A stretch of DNA of 64,000 nucleotides. Source: Microvirga sp. Its GTDB lineage: Bacteria > Pseudomonadota > Alphaproteobacteria > Rhizobiales > Beijerinckiaceae. The position numbers and the translations under genes are program-made. Numbering within the stretch: the stretch's first letter is position 1; every line of letters begins with the position of its first letter. This document shows positions 26,080-40,143 of this stretch, in pieces. Location of the stretch: assembly GCA_029266525.1 (NCBI GenBank), contig JAQSWQ010000016.1:1-64000 (forward strand). The letters are read 5' to 3'. The notes below the pieces were generated by a model. The model was not told the DNA's origin. It did not search any database and saw only the letters and a program-made list of their open reading frames with translations.

Positions 26080-27000
26080 ATGACCCTCCTTTCGGTCCGT
26101 CACGTCACGACCTATCGCTACGCACGGCCGGTCTCGTTCGGCGAGCACCGGATGATCTTCCGGCCGCGCGACAGCCACGACCAGAAGCTGATCCACGCCT
26201 CGGTGCGGATCACGCCCGAGCCGACCCAGTTCCGCTGGATCCACGACGCCTTCGGGAACTGTGTCGCGATCGTGAACTTCAGCGGCGAGGCGAGCGAGCT
26301 GCGCTTCGAGAGCCGCATCGAGCTTGACCATTCGCCGGCGAGGAGTCCGGATTTCACGATCGAGGAAGAGGCGAAGCGCTATCCGTTCTCCTACGGCGCG
26401 GAGGAATTGCCCGATCTCCTGCCCTCGATCGAGCGCCGCCACCCCGATCCACAGCGGCGGCTCGAGCGCTGGGCACGCAAGTTCGTGCGGCAGGGGCGGC
26501 CGACCGCCACCGGCGAGCTCCTGAAGACGCTGACCTACGGCATCAAGGAAGGCTTCTCCTACGAGCGCCGGTCGGAGCCGGGCACCCAGGCGCCGCTGAC
26601 CACCCTCGAGCGCGGCCGCGGCAGCTGCCGGGATCTCGCGCTCTTCATGATGGAAGCCGTGCGCTGCCTCGGCTTCGCCGCGCGCTTCGTGTCCGGCTAT
26701 ATCTACGTCCCCGATCGCGACGAGGCGGCCTATCTCGGCGGCGGCTCGACCCACGCCTGGTGCCAGATCTATCTGCCGGGCGCCGGCTGGGTCGAGTTCG
26801 ACCCGACCAACGGGATCGTCGGCAACCGCGACCTGATCAGGGTCGCGGTGGCCCGCGATCCTGCGCAAGCCGTGCCGCTGAGCGGCACCTTCTACGGCCT
26901 TCGGGCCGACGAGCTCGGCATGTCGGTCGAGGTTCAGGTGACCAGCGCACAGGCGTCGGCCCCGAGAGGACGGGCGCCTGCGGCGCCGGCGGAGAGCTAG
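26080..27000 (+). CDS. Transglutaminase-like protein with N-terminal beta domain
   Basis: A 306-residue cytoplasmic protein of the bacterial transglutaminase-like cysteine protease family. Residues 1-90 are the usual N-terminal beta region (SVRHVTTYRYARPVSFGEHR). The papain-like triad is readable: Cys183 in GRGSCRDLALFMMEAVR, His225 in STHAWCQIYLPGAGWVEF and Asp241 in DPTNG. Proteins of this set are widespread in Proteobacteria next to alpha-E and ATP-grasp circularly permuted genes, where they are thought to act in peptide modification or hydrolysis; those partners are not seen here. The stop is immediately followed by the ATG of a second transglutaminase-like gene (27001), so the two form an operon. 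Confidence 0.88.
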   Translation: MTLLSVRHVTTYRYARPVSFGEHRMIFRPRDSHDQKLIHASVRITPEPTQFRWIHDAFGNCVAIVNFSGEASELRFESRIELDHSPARSPDFTIEEEAKRYPFSYGAEELPDLLPSIERRHPDPQRRLERWARKFVRQGRPTATGELLKTLTYGIKEGFSYERRSEPGTQAPLTTLERGRGSCRDLALFMMEAVRCLGFAARFVSGYIYVPDRDEAAYLGGGSTHAWCQIYLPGAGWVEFDPTNGIVGNRDLIRVAVARDPAQAVPLSGTFYGLRADELGMSVEVQVTSAQASAPRGRAPAAPAES

Positions 27001-27803
27001 ATGAGGATCAGGGCCGGGTTCGAGATCGCCTATGACTGCGCTCAGGCCACGCCGATGCTGCTGATGCTCAGGGTGCATCCATCACGGCAGGCGGATCTCG
27101 AGGCGCCGGAGCGCATCGTTTTCGATCCCCCGGCCAAGGGCACCGAATATCGTGACGGGTTCGGGAACCTGTGCACGCGGATCACCGCGCCGCCCGGGCG
27201 GATCACGATGTCGAACGAGTTCGTCATCCGCGACAGCGGCGAGCCCGACGTGGTGGTCCCGCACGCCGTGCAGCACCCGCTCGAGGAGTTGCCGGACCAC
27301 GTCCTGGTTTTCCTCCTGGGGAGCCGCTACTGCGACACCGACCGCCTGAGCGACGAAGCCTGGGCGCTGTTCGGGGCGACGCCGCCGGGGTGGCCGCGGG
27401 TGCAGGCAATCTGCGACTACGTCCATGACCGGCTCGAATTCGGATATCATCATGCTAGCCAGTTCCGCACGGCATGGGACGGGCACAATGAGGGCCGCGG
27501 CGTCTGCCGCGACTTCGCCCATCTCGCCATCACGTTCTGCCGCTGCATGAACATTCCGGCGCGCTACTGCACGGGATACCTCGGAGACATCGGGGTGCCG
27601 CCCGACCCGGCCCCGATGGACTTCAGCGCCTGGTTCGAGGTTTTCCTGTCGGGCCAATGGTACCGTTTTGACGCGCGGCACAACGCGCCGCGGATCGGCC
27701 GCATCCTGATGGCGCGCGGCCGGGACGCCACCGACGTCGCCCTCACGACGAGCTTCGGGCCAGCCGCGCTCGCCGGCTTCAAGGTGACAACCTTCGAGGC
27801 GGC

Positions 27804-27807
<4 letters not shown>
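27001..27807 (+). CDS. Transglutaminase-like protein, second paralogue
   Basis: A 268-residue protein of the same superfamily but a different subgroup. The nucleophile is Cys169 in GRGVCRDFAHLAITFCR and the Asp is in YRFDARHNAP (Asp224). At the position where His usually precedes Ala-Trp, the reading is Ser209 (PMDFSAWFEVFL). Other members of this subgroup may share this, so it is not proof of inactivity, but the classical triad is incomplete. The ATG directly abuts the upstream stop. The 3' end overlaps the next gene by GTGA. Function is inferred only at superfamily level: a peptidase or amide-bond enzyme. Confidence 0.83.
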
Positions 27808-28622
<815 letters not shown>

Positions 28623-28631
28623 AGGCGGCTC

Positions 28632-29603
28632 TCACGCCGCCTCCTTCTCCTCCATCCGGCGCGCGACGAGGCTGCGCAGCGCGCGCAGGTCCTTGACGAA
28701 TTGGCGAATGCCTTCGGCAAGCTTCTCGGTCGCCATGGCGTCCTCGTTCAAGAGGAACCTGAAGCTCTTCTCGTCGAGCTCCATGCGGGCAGGCGCGTCG
28801 GCGGCATTCGCGGGCGAGAGCTTGCGCGGCAGGTCGCCCTCGGCCTTGGCAAGCTCGTCGAGGAGGGCCGGCGAGATCGTCAGGCGATCGCAGCCGGCAA
28901 GCGCCTCGATCTCGGCGGCGTTGCGGAAGGAGGCCCCCATCACCACGGTCTTGATGCCGTGCGCCTTGTAATAGGCGTAGATGCGCCGGACCGACTGCAC
29001 GCCCGGATCGGTCTCGCCCGTGTAGGATCCGCCGCCCGCCTTGACGTGCCAGTCGAGGATGCGTCCGACGAAGGGCGAGATCAGGAAAGCGCCGGCATCG
29101 GCCGCGGCTGCCGCCTGGACGAGGGAGAAGAGGAGCGTGAGGTTGCAGTCGATCCCTTCGCGCTGCAGCGCCGCAGCGGCGCGGATGCCCTCCCAAGTCG
29201 AGGCGACCTTGATCAGGATGCGCTCGCGGCCGATGCCGCGCTCTTCATAGGCCGTGATGATCGCCCGCGCCTTGGCGATCGTCGCCCCGGTATCGAAGGA
29301 GAGGTCGGCATCGACCTCGGTCGAGACGCGGCCCGGCACGATACCGGCGAGTTCCGCCCCGAACGCAATGGCGAGGCGGTCGCAGACGGCCGCGGCGACC
29401 GCCTCGCGGGCGCCGCCCTTCCGGCGCGCCCACGCGAGCGCCTCCTCGAGCAGATGCCCATAGGCCGGCATCTCGACCGCCTTGAGGAGCAGGCTCGGAT
29501 TGGTGGTGCAGTCCTCAGGCTTGAGGCGCCGCACCGCCTCGATATCGCCGGTGTCGGCGACGATGACGGTCATCCGCCGCAACTGCTCGAGCTTCGAGGT
29601 CAT
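28632..29603 (-). CDS. tal: Transaldolase
   Basis: A 323-residue transaldolase of the classical TalB length. It transfers a dihydroxyacetone unit in the non-oxidative pentose phosphate pathway. The Schiff-base lysine is in [15 protein letters not shown], the N-terminal motif is [15 protein letters not shown], and [15 protein letters not shown] and [12 protein letters not shown] are conserved. It is leftward, convergent with the amidohydrolase gene (stops nine bases apart) and divergent from mmsA. No other pentose-phosphate genes are in the window. Confidence is high. Confidence 0.95.
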   Translation of the reverse strand: MTSKLEQLRRMTVIVADTGDIEAVRRLKPEDCTTNPSLLLKAVEMPAYGHLLEEALAWARRKGGAREAVAAAVCDRLAIAFGAELAGIVPGRVSTEVDADLSFDTGATIAKARAIITAYEERGIGRERILIKVASTWEGIRAAAALQREGIDCNLTLLFSLVQAAAAADAGAFLISPFVGRILDWHVKAGGGSYTGETDPGVQSVRRIYAYYKAHGIKTVVMGASFRNAAEIEALAGCDRLTISPALLDELAKAEGDLPRKLSPANAADAPARMELDEKSFRFLLNEDAMATEKLAEGIRQFVKDLRALRSLVARRMEEKEAA

Positions 29604-29687
29604 CGGCTCCTCCCCTCGGCGACCCTATAGCGGCGCCCCGGAGGCAATGGTAGTCGTCGCCGAAAGACAGCTGTGAGGAGCGCTCCC

Positions 29688-31184
<1,497 letters not shown>

Positions 31185-31200
31185 GCCGATGACAGCTGCG

Positions 31201-31219
31201 GAGCGATATGATATCGCTC
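31201..31219 (+). promoter_or_regulatory. Palindromic operator of toxin-antitoxin pair
   Basis: GAGCGATAT, one central base, ATATCGCTC is a perfect 9-bp inverted repeat. A further half-like GCGATATC follows at 31220-31227. It sits 25 bases before the antitoxin ATG. RHH antitoxins, alone or with toxin, typically bind such sites to repress their own operon. Confidence 0.65.
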
Positions 31220-31244
31220 GCGATATCAGCCGGTGAGGCTTTGC

Positions 31245-31487
31245 ATGGGTGATCTCCTGATCCGCGATGTCGATGACGGCCTCATGCAGAGATTGAAAGC
31301 GAAGGCCGAAATCAACGGCACTTCCATGCAGCAGGAAGCTAAGAAGGCGCTGCAGCGCGGCTCGCCTCTCACGCCCCACGAGAAGCGGGCATTATTCGCC
31401 GAGCTTGACCGGCTCTGGGGAGACCGGCCTCAGCTTTCGTTCAGCAGCGCCGAGATCATCCGCGAATTACGCGAGGAGGAGGGATGA
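31245..31487 (+). CDS. FitA-like ribbon-helix-helix antitoxin
   Basis: An 80-residue antitoxin. The N-terminal 40 residues, MGDLLIRDVDDGLMQRLKAK followed by AEINGTSMQQEAKKAL, match the FitA/StbC ribbon-helix-helix domain that binds DNA. The C-terminal half (EIIRELREEEG) would wrap the toxin. The ATG at 31245 is preferred because GAGG lies nine bases upstream; a GTG at 31233 would add four residues. It overlaps the toxin gene by four bases (ATGA), the usual coupling. A perfect palindrome just upstream is the likely autoregulatory operator. Confidence 0.85.
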   Translation: MGDLLIRDVDDGLMQRLKAKAEINGTSMQQEAKKALQRGSPLTPHEKRALFAELDRLWGDRPQLSFSSAEIIRELREEEG

Positions 31488-31897
31488 TCGTCGACACGAG
31501 CGTGGTCGTCGACGCGCTGGTGCCGGGATCGCTCAGCGCCGCCGCGCGGGAGTTCCTCCTGCGCTCATCCGACCTGCGCGCGCCTGACTTGCTGGCGGTC
31601 GAGATCGCTGGCGCTCTGACGCGAGCAGTGCGGCGCGGCGACATTTCCGAGGAATTCGCCCGCTCGGCTCACCGCGCTTCGCCGCAGCTCCTTCCCGCCC
31701 TCGAAGCCACGGCGCCGCTTCTTGACCGAAGCTTCTCGCTCTCCTTGGAGCTGGCGCACCCGTTATATGATTGCGTTTTCCTGGCGCTCGCCGAAGCTCG
31801 GGCGACAACCCTGGTCAGCAGCGATCGGAGGTTCACGGACAAGCTGAAGTGCAGCCCTCACAAACGCGCCGTCACTCATCTTTCCGATTGGGAGTAG
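31484..31897 (+). CDS. vapC: VapC/FitB-family PIN-domain toxin
   Basis: A 137-residue PIN ribonuclease of the VapC/FitB type, which would cleave tRNA or other RNA when released from the antitoxin. The acidic residues of the PIN active site are visible: MIVDTSVVVDAL (Asp4), LLAVEIAGALTRA (Glu), HPLYDCVFLALAEA (Asp) and LVSSDRRFTDK (Asp). The start ATG lies inside the antitoxin stop. The active site is complete, so an active toxin is expected. The pair is a small accessory insertion between mmsA and a secreted protein gene. Confidence 0.9.
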   Translation: MIVDTSVVVDALVPGSLSAAAREFLLRSSDLRAPDLLAVEIAGALTRAVRRGDISEEFARSAHRASPQLLPALEATAPLLDRSFSLSLELAHPLYDCVFLALAEARATTLVSSDRRFTDKLKCSPHKRAVTHLSDWE

Positions 31898-31924
31898 TGA
31901 GTCCGCCGGCGCGGCTGAGCCGCC

Positions 31925-32179
31925 TCACGACTCCGGGCACGTCCGGCCGGTGAACTGCCACGAGGTGTTGTTGAGCACCATGCCGCATTCGGCGAGGCGC
32001 GGGCCCTCGCCGGTGCGCAGGCAGGCGGTCTCGCCGACCGCGAAGGTTTTCCCTTGGGCGCGGCAGTAGCAGTTCAGCGGATCATGGGCCTGCACGGTCT
32101 GGGGCCGCGCGGTGGGACCATGGGCGAGGGCGGCGCTCGCGGCGATCAGGGCGGCGAGCGCGATGGGAAGGCGCGGCAT
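31925..32179 (-). CDS. Small secreted cysteine-containing protein
   Basis: An 84-residue exported protein, not recognised as a named family. The signal peptide is MPRLPIALAALIAASAALA. The mature part has four cysteines (NCYCRAQGKTFAVG, ACLRTGEG, AECGMVLNNTSW, RTCPES), suggesting two disulfides in the periplasm. I set the start at 32179 because of the strong ribosome site GGAGGTG; an in-frame upstream start lacks this. It is the last gene of a leftward group after moaE, 53 bases away. Confidence 0.72.
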   Translation of the reverse strand: MPRLPIALAALIAASAALAHGPTARPQTVQAHDPLNCYCRAQGKTFAVGETACLRTGEGPRLAECGMVLNNTSWQFTGRTCPES

Positions 32180-32232
32180 CCGGCACCTCCGTCGATGCGA
32201 CGGCGGCATGCTCTGCCCCTCGGCCGCTCCCG

Positions 32233-32727
32233 TCAACCTCGCCTCCCGCCGGCCTCCCAGCGCTCCGCCGCGGCGTCGTCCTCGCCCTTGGCTTCGACCC
32301 AGCCGCCGACCGTGCCGTCGGCGAGGTGCTCGCGCTTCCAGAACGGCGCGCGGGTCTTCAGGAAATCCATGAGGAAGGATGCGGCCTCGAAGGCGGCGTG
32401 GCGGTGGGCCGAGGCCGCCGCCACGAGCACGATGTTTTCGCCCGGCGCGAGCTTGCCGAAGCGGTGGATAACGGTCAGCCCGTCGAGCGGCCAGCGCGCC
32501 GCCGCCTCCTCGGCAACGCGCCGCAGCTCCGCCTCGGCCATGCCGGGGTAGTGCTCGAGCTCGAGCGCCTGAAGCCGCCCGCCCTCGTCCCGGCAGAGCC
32601 CCGTGAACGTGACGACCGCGCCGATATCGGCGCGGTCCCGCGTCAGCGCCGCGACCTCGTCGGCGGCCGAGAAATCCTCGCGCTGGATGCGGATGGCGGG
32701 GGTCACGAGGACAGTCTTACCGGCCAT
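32233..32727 (-). CDS. moaE: Molybdopterin synthase catalytic subunit
   Basis: A 164-residue MoaE, which with MoaD converts precursor Z (cPMP) to molybdopterin. Diagnostic sequence is GAVVTFTGLCRDEGG, LELEHYPGMAEAEL, VIHRFGKLAPGENIVLVAAA and FLKTRAPFWKREH; the two conserved lysines of the active site lie in the last segment. The start ATG at 32727 comes 17 bases after the binding-protein stop; the open frame extends upstream antisense-like without meaning. No moaD or other moa gene is adjacent, so molybdenum cofactor genes are scattered in this genome. Confidence 0.93.
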   Translation of the reverse strand: MAGKTVLVTPAIRIQREDFSAADEVAALTRDRADIGAVVTFTGLCRDEGGRLQALELEHYPGMAEAELRRVAEEAAARWPLDGLTVIHRFGKLAPGENIVLVAAASAHRHAAFEAASFLMDFLKTRAPFWKREHLADGTVGGWVEAKGEDDAAAERWEAGGRRG

Positions 32728-32744
32728 CCGCCCTGGCGCGAAGG

Positions 32745-33944
32745 CTACTGCGTCATCGGGCAACCGCTCTCCTTCGGGGTCGCGAAGGCCTGCTCGCCCG
32801 AGATCGTCGAGAGGTGCTTGTAGTAGTCCCACGGACCCTTCGACTCGGACGGCTTCTTGACCTCGAACAGGTACATGTCGTGGATCATGCGCCCGTTCGG
32901 CAGCACCTTTCCGCCCTTGGAGAAGAAATCCTGCACCGGCATTTCGTGGAGCTTTTTCGCCACGGCATCGGCCTCGTCGGTGCCGGCGGCCTGGATCGCC
33001 TTCAGGTATTGCGACACCGCCGAATAGGTGCCGGCATGGACCATGTTGGGCATGCGCCCGGTGCGCTCCTGGAAGCGCTTGGCGAAGGCGCGGCTCTGGT
33101 CGTCGAGGTCCCAGTAATAGCCCTCGGTGAGCACGAGGCCCTGGGAGGCCTGCAGGCCGAGCCCATGCACCTCGGCGAGCGTGAAGAGCAGCGCCGCGAG
33201 CCGCTGCCCGCCCCGCACGATGCCGAACTCGGCCGCCTGCTTGATTGCGTTCGAGGTGTCGAGGCCGGCATTGGCAAGCCCGATCACCTTGGCGCGCGAG
33301 CCTTGCGCCTGGAGCAGGAAGGACGAGAAGTCGCTCGCGCTCAATGGGTGACGCACGGCGCCGGCCACCTTGCCGCCCTTCGACTGCACGTAGCGCCCGG
33401 TCTCGAGCTCGAGCGAATGGCCGAAGGCGTAGTCGGCGGTGAGGAAGAACCAGGTGTCGCCGCCCTTCTCGACGAGCGCCCCGCCGGTCCCGACCGCGAG
33501 CGCGCGGTTGTCGTAGGCCCAGTGGAAGCCGTAGGGGCTGCAGGCCTTGCCGGTGAGGTCGGTCGAGGCTGCGCCGGTGATCATGTTGATCTTCTTCTTC
33601 TCCTTGGTCAGCTGCTGGATCGCGAGGGCGACCGAGGAGGTCGTGAGCTCCATGATCGCGTCGACCTTGTCGACGTCGTACCACTGGCGCGCGACCGTCG
33701 AGGCGACGTCGGGCTTGTTCTGGTGGTCGGCGGTGACGACCTCGACCGGTGCGTTCAGCACCTTGCCGCCGAAATCCTCGACTGCCATGCGGGCGGCCTC
33801 GTAGGACCACTTGCCGCCGAAATCGGCATAGAGGCCGGACTGGTCGTTGAGGATGCCGATCTTGACGAGGTTGTCGGAGATCTGGGCCTGAGCCGCGAGC
33901 GGAGAGGTCAGAAAGGCCGCAAGTGCGGCGGTCACGAAACGCAT
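32745..33944 (-). CDS. Branched-chain amino acid-type ABC binding protein
   Basis: A 399-residue periplasmic binding protein of the LivK/Peripla_BP_6 type. The signal peptide is MRFVTAALAAFLTSPLAAQA. The mature start, VKIGILNDQSGLYADFGGKW, and MELTTSSVALAIQQLTKEKK are typical of the Rhizobiales expansion of this family, whose ligands range from amino acids to aromatic acids and amides. No livHMGF permease or ATPase genes are beside it, so it is an orphan receptor or shares a transporter encoded elsewhere. The ligand is unknown. Confidence 0.88.
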   Translation of the reverse strand: MRFVTAALAAFLTSPLAAQAQISDNLVKIGILNDQSGLYADFGGKWSYEAARMAVEDFGGKVLNAPVEVVTADHQNKPDVASTVARQWYDVDKVDAIMELTTSSVALAIQQLTKEKKKINMITGAASTDLTGKACSPYGFHWAYDNRALAVGTGGALVEKGGDTWFFLTADYAFGHSLELETGRYVQSKGGKVAGAVRHPLSASDFSSFLLQAQGSRAKVIGLANAGLDTSNAIKQAAEFGIVRGGQRLAALLFTLAEVHGLGLQASQGLVLTEGYYWDLDDQSRAFAKRFQERTGRMPNMVHAGTYSAVSQYLKAIQAAGTDEADAVAKKLHEMPVQDFFSKGGKVLPNGRMIHDMYLFEVKKPSESKGPWDYYKHLSTISGEQAFATPKESGCPMTQ

Positions 33945-34692
33945 GGGGGTTGCTCCAGGATGCCCGGGTCTTGCGCCGGAAGAGCGCCCTCTTGGGCGGG
34001 TGCGGCCATCCCGGCAAGTACGACTAAAGTAGGACGCAAGCTCGAATGGGTGCCCGGTCGCCTTCGGCCTCGTCGACAGCGCCCGGACAGCAGCAGCTTG
34101 ATCGGCCGCGATTTCTCAGATGTCAAACGCCTAGGCTTTTTCTCTTGACAATGTTCCCGTTATGTGCTTCTACTCAGGGCCGCCGCTCCCGGTCACTGGC
34201 GCGGTCCCAGGGCGCGCCACCCGGCCTGCGGACGGCCTCGCCCGTCCTCCCGGCCCATTCGGGAGGTCTGCGCGACAGCGCTTAAGGCTCGTCCGAGCCG
34301 AAGCGCGAGGCCGAAGACCAAGGCGCCGCGCGCGGGGTGCCGCGGCCGGTTCCGCCCAAGCGGCGGCTGGCCCTGTCCCTGCCCTGATCTTTCCGCGCGC
34401 GGCCGTCCGCGCCGCGGACCACCCGGCCCCCGCGCTCCCCTCTCATTCTCGAGGGCCGCGCGACCCGCCCGGCCCTCATGCCTCGGACCCGATCAGGGCC
34501 GCGAGAACGAGAACGCATGTCCTCACGCCAAATTGAATCAACCCGACCTTGGCGGTCCGCTCCGATCCATTCGGCTGGGATGCCGCGCCAGCGGCGCCGA
34601 TCCGGCCCGCAGCCTTTCGGATGCGTCTTGCGATAATTACGTCTATAAGGCCGCCCGACCTCCCCCATTTCGCCATCGACGACAGGTTTGAG
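33945..34692. other. 748-base gap before secA, no gene found
   Basis: Open frames exist on both strands (for example 34164-34691 plus, 34282-34668 minus), but their translations are Arg/Pro/Ala-rich with no recognisable motif. The left part must hold the promoter of the leftward binding-protein gene. A TTGACA element occurs at 34145. The interval 34180-34540 is very GC-rich and could be a structured leader or decayed sequence. I see no known riboswitch and no SRP RNA. Confidence 0.55.
34145..34173 (+). promoter_or_regulatory. Candidate sigma-70 promoter with LexA-like motif
   Basis: TTGACA (34145-34150), a 17-base spacer and TTCTAC (34168-34173) make a plausible -35/-10 pair. Within the spacer GTTC-N7-GTGC differs by one base from the alphaproteobacterial LexA box GTTC-N7-GTTC. 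If real, it would transcribe a leader of about 520 bases before secA, or a separate RNA. Confidence 0.35.
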
Positions 34693-37560
<2,868 letters not shown>

Positions 37561-37596
37561 GCGGTCGTGAGTGATAAGCGGCCGGGCACAACGAAA

Positions 37597-37614
37597 AGGC
37601 CGCCGAAGCGGCCT
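37597..37614. terminator. Bidirectional terminator between secA and L,D-transpeptidase
   Basis: AGGCCGC (37597-37603), loop CGAA, GCGGCCT (37608-37614) is followed by GTTTCG on the plus strand and preceded by AAAA, which gives TTTT on the minus strand. It lies between the converging secA and transpeptidase genes and can serve both. Confidence 0.8.
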
Positions 37615-37638
37615 GTTTCGCGGGCTTCGGGCCTCGGC

Positions 37639-38886
37639 TCAAGCGCGCCGCTCGGAAGCGGGCTTCGCGGCCTGGGGCTTCGCAGGGTTCGCCGCGCCGC
37701 GGCGGGGCGGCAGCGGGGCGGGCTTCGGCTCCTCCGGCGGCGCTGCCTGGGCGGTCTCGGGCGCGCTCGCACCGAAGAGATTGCCAATCGTCCGATCGTA
37801 TAGCGAACGCTCCTTGAGCGCCGGCGAGGCCGCCGGGGCAGGCTCGCCGCGGGCGACGGGGGTCGTCGCGGGCTTCCCGCCGGCATAGGCGAGCGCGGTC
37901 GCGGGCTTTGCGCCTGTCGCGGGGCCGCTCTCGATCGGGACCTCGCGCGGGCCCATGGCAAGCGCCTCCGGCCGGCTCACCTCGCCGAGATTGCGACGCG
38001 GCCGCGCTGCGAGGATCGGAAAGGCCCGGCCGTCGTCGCCGCCGCCGACCGAGGCCATGGCGGTGCGGAACGATGCGTGCTGGCCGCCGTCCTCGTAGAC
38101 GACCCGCACGGCCGGCATGCCCTTCGCGACGAGGGCCGCGACCTTGTGCTCGTCGGCTGCGCGCTTCTCGGCGACGGCCGGCTGCTCGGGCCCGAAATCG
38201 TAGCGGCGGCTCGCAACTGCGACGCGCGGCTCCTCCCGCGTCACCTCGAAGATGTCGGAGCCTTCCTTGAGGTTCTTCCAGAAGGCGATGTGCGGGTCGG
38301 CCCGGTGCTTCGCGAGGTTCTCGGCCGTCATGCGGAACGGATAGCTCTGGAACTGGAAGCCGCGCTGGCCGCCCGAGAAGGCCTCGCGCGCCATGGCATA
38401 CACTTCGGCGATCGCCTCGTCGGTCATGGCGAAGCAGCCGCGCGACGAGCAGGTGCCGTGCACCATCAAATGCGCGCCGGTGCGGCCATGTGCGCGGTCA
38501 TAAGCATTCGGATAGCCGGTATCGAAGGAAAGGTAATAGGCCGAGTTCGGGTTCATCTGCCCCGGGGTGACGGTGTAGAACCCTTCCGGCGCCTGGCGGT
38601 CCCCCTCCTTGATCTTCGGCCCGAGCTGACCCGACCAACGGCATATCGGATAGGTCTTGAGATGCACATATTTGCCGTCGGCGCGGCGCTTCCAGACCTC
38701 GAGCTCCGATTCCTTCTTGTAGGCCCGCATCAGGATCGGATCGCTGCGCGACATGCCCTTCTCGGCCATGAGCGCGAGGGTCTGCGGCGGGATCGGCGAA
38801 AGATGGCGCACCGAGCGGGTCGCCGGCTCCTCGCAAGCCGAAAGCGCGAGCGCAAGCGCCGCGGCGAGCAGGATCGGTTTCGCCAT
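37639..38886 (-). CDS. L,D-transpeptidase (YkuD/YafK-like) lipoprotein
   Basis: A 415-residue lipoprotein. The signal MAKPILLAAALALALSAC ends in a lipobox with Cys18 as the anchor. The L,D-transpeptidase catalytic motif is HLMVHGTCSSRGCFAMTD (His143, Cys151). The surrounding PEGFYTVTPGQMNPNSAYYL resembles E. coli YafK/DpaA and its relatives, which cross-link or release lipoproteins from peptidoglycan. A Pro/Ala-rich, disordered C-terminal tail (about residues 300-415) is unusual and may interact with the wall. The start was chosen at the signal peptide; the frame extends 33 codons upstream without support. Convergent with secA. Confidence 0.85.
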   Translation of the reverse strand: MAKPILLAAALALALSACEEPATRSVRHLSPIPPQTLALMAEKGMSRSDPILMRAYKKESELEVWKRRADGKYVHLKTYPICRWSGQLGPKIKEGDRQAPEGFYTVTPGQMNPNSAYYLSFDTGYPNAYDRAHGRTGAHLMVHGTCSSRGCFAMTDEAIAEVYAMAREAFSGGQRGFQFQSYPFRMTAENLAKHRADPHIAFWKNLKEGSDIFEVTREEPRVAVASRRYDFGPEQPAVAEKRAADEHKVAALVAKGMPAVRVVYEDGGQHASFRTAMASVGGGDDGRAFPILAARPRRNLGEVSRPEALAMGPREVPIESGPATGAKPATALAYAGGKPATTPVARGEPAPAASPALKERSLYDRTIGNLFGASAPETAQAAPPEEPKPAPLPPRRGAANPAKPQAAKPASERRA

Positions 38887-39009
38887 AGGGACCCCATCAT
38901 CGCCCGGTTGGATCCGGACGCCCGAGCTTCTAATCCCGTTAGCCTTACCCGCCCCTTGACGGAAGGCAAGCGCATCTCGGCGCATGGTGAATGAAGTGTA
39001 ACCGGATCG

Positions 39010-39963
39010 CTACAGCTTGCGGCCGATCTCCAGGAACTTGTCCGAGCGGTGGCTGCGCAGCTCCGCCGGCCCCATGTTGCCGAGCTCGGACAAGGCGCCG
39101 GCGATCGCCTCCCCCGCCGCAGCGATGGCGCCTTTGGGGTCGCGATGGGCTCCCCCGACCGGCTCCGGCACGATCGAATCGATTACGCCGAGGCGAAGCA
39201 GGTCCTGCGCGGTGATCTTCATGCTGGTGGCGGCATCCTGCGCGCGGGCGCTGTCGCGCCACAGGATCGAGGCGGCGCCCTCGGGGGAGATCACCCCGTA
39301 GATCGCGTGCTCGAGCATCAGCACCTTGTTCGCGGTGGCGATCGCGATCGCTCCGCCCGAGCCGCCCTCGCCGATCACCACCGCGACGTTCGGCGCCCCA
39401 AGCGCAAGGCAGGCCTCGGTCGAGCGGGCGATGGCCTCCGCCTGGCCGCGCTCCTCGGCCTCGATGCCGGGATAGGCGCCAGCGGTGTCGACGAAGCTCA
39501 ACACCGGCAATTCGAAGCGGTCGGCAAGCTCGATCAGGCGCGCCGCCTTACGGTAGCCCTCCGGCCGCGCCATGCCGAAATTGTGCCGGATGCGGGCTTC
39601 GGTCGAGGCACCCTTCTCCTGCCCGATGACGCAGACCGGGGCGCCTCGGAAGCGTCCGAAGCCGCCGACGATCGCCTCGTCCTCGCCGAACTTGCGGTCG
39701 CCGGCGAGGGGCGCGAAATCCGCGATGAGCTCGGCGCAGTAATCGGCGAAATGCGGCCGCTGGGGATGGCGCGCCACCTGCGTCTTCTGCCAGGGGGTGA
39801 GGCTGGCATAGAGTTCCTTCAGCGCCGCCGCGGCCTTGGCCTCGAGCCGCCCGACGTCGTCCGCGATCGCGACCGCGTCGTCCCCCTCGCCGAGCGCGCG
39901 CAGTTCCTCGACCTTCGCTTCGAGCTCGGCGACCGGCTTTTCGAAATCGAGATAGCTTCGCAT
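39010..39963 (-). CDS. accA: Acetyl-CoA carboxylase carboxyltransferase alpha subunit
   Basis: A 317-residue AccA. With AccD it transfers carboxyl from biotin to acetyl-CoA, making malonyl-CoA, the first step of fatty acid synthesis. The opening RSYLDFEKPVAELEAKVEEL, the long central GYRKAARLIELADRFELPVL, SFVDTAGAYPGIEAEERGQA, GEGGSGGAIAIATANKVLML, and ISPEGAASILWRDS are classic. Length is normal. It lies 180 bases upstream of the leftward lasso cyclase stop. No accD in the window. High confidence. Confidence 0.96.
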   Translation of the reverse strand: MRSYLDFEKPVAELEAKVEELRALGEGDDAVAIADDVGRLEAKAAAALKELYASLTPWQKTQVARHPQRPHFADYCAELIADFAPLAGDRKFGEDEAIVGGFGRFRGAPVCVIGQEKGASTEARIRHNFGMARPEGYRKAARLIELADRFELPVLSFVDTAGAYPGIEAEERGQAEAIARSTEACLALGAPNVAVVIGEGGSGGAIAIATANKVLMLEHAIYGVISPEGAASILWRDSARAQDAATSMKITAQDLLRLGVIDSIVPEPVGGAHRDPKGAIAAAGEAIAGALSELGNMGPAELRSHRSDKFLEIGRKL

Positions 39964-40143
39964 CGCTCAGGCGCCGGGAACCCTCAGCCAGGGATGGGGG
40001 AGCATCGGCGCGAAATGCGCTCGGGCGCCGCAAGCGCGCGGACACTGGCGAAGGGGGCAGGGCAAGTCAAGGCGCCGGGCAGGGGCGTCAGGGTACTCAG
40101 GTCAAGCCGGTCTGGCGCGCCGGCGATGTGATCACCGAAGCGA

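Noticed and set aside
34628-34649. TTGCGA and TATAAG close to the secA start as a sigma-70 promoter
   Set aside because: The spacing between the two hexamers is only about 10 bases, too short for a standard promoter.
34164-34691. 175-codon frame before secA, considered as a SecM-like leader
   Set aside because: Arg/Pro-rich without hydrophobic signal or arrest-like ending, and it overlaps other equally open frames.
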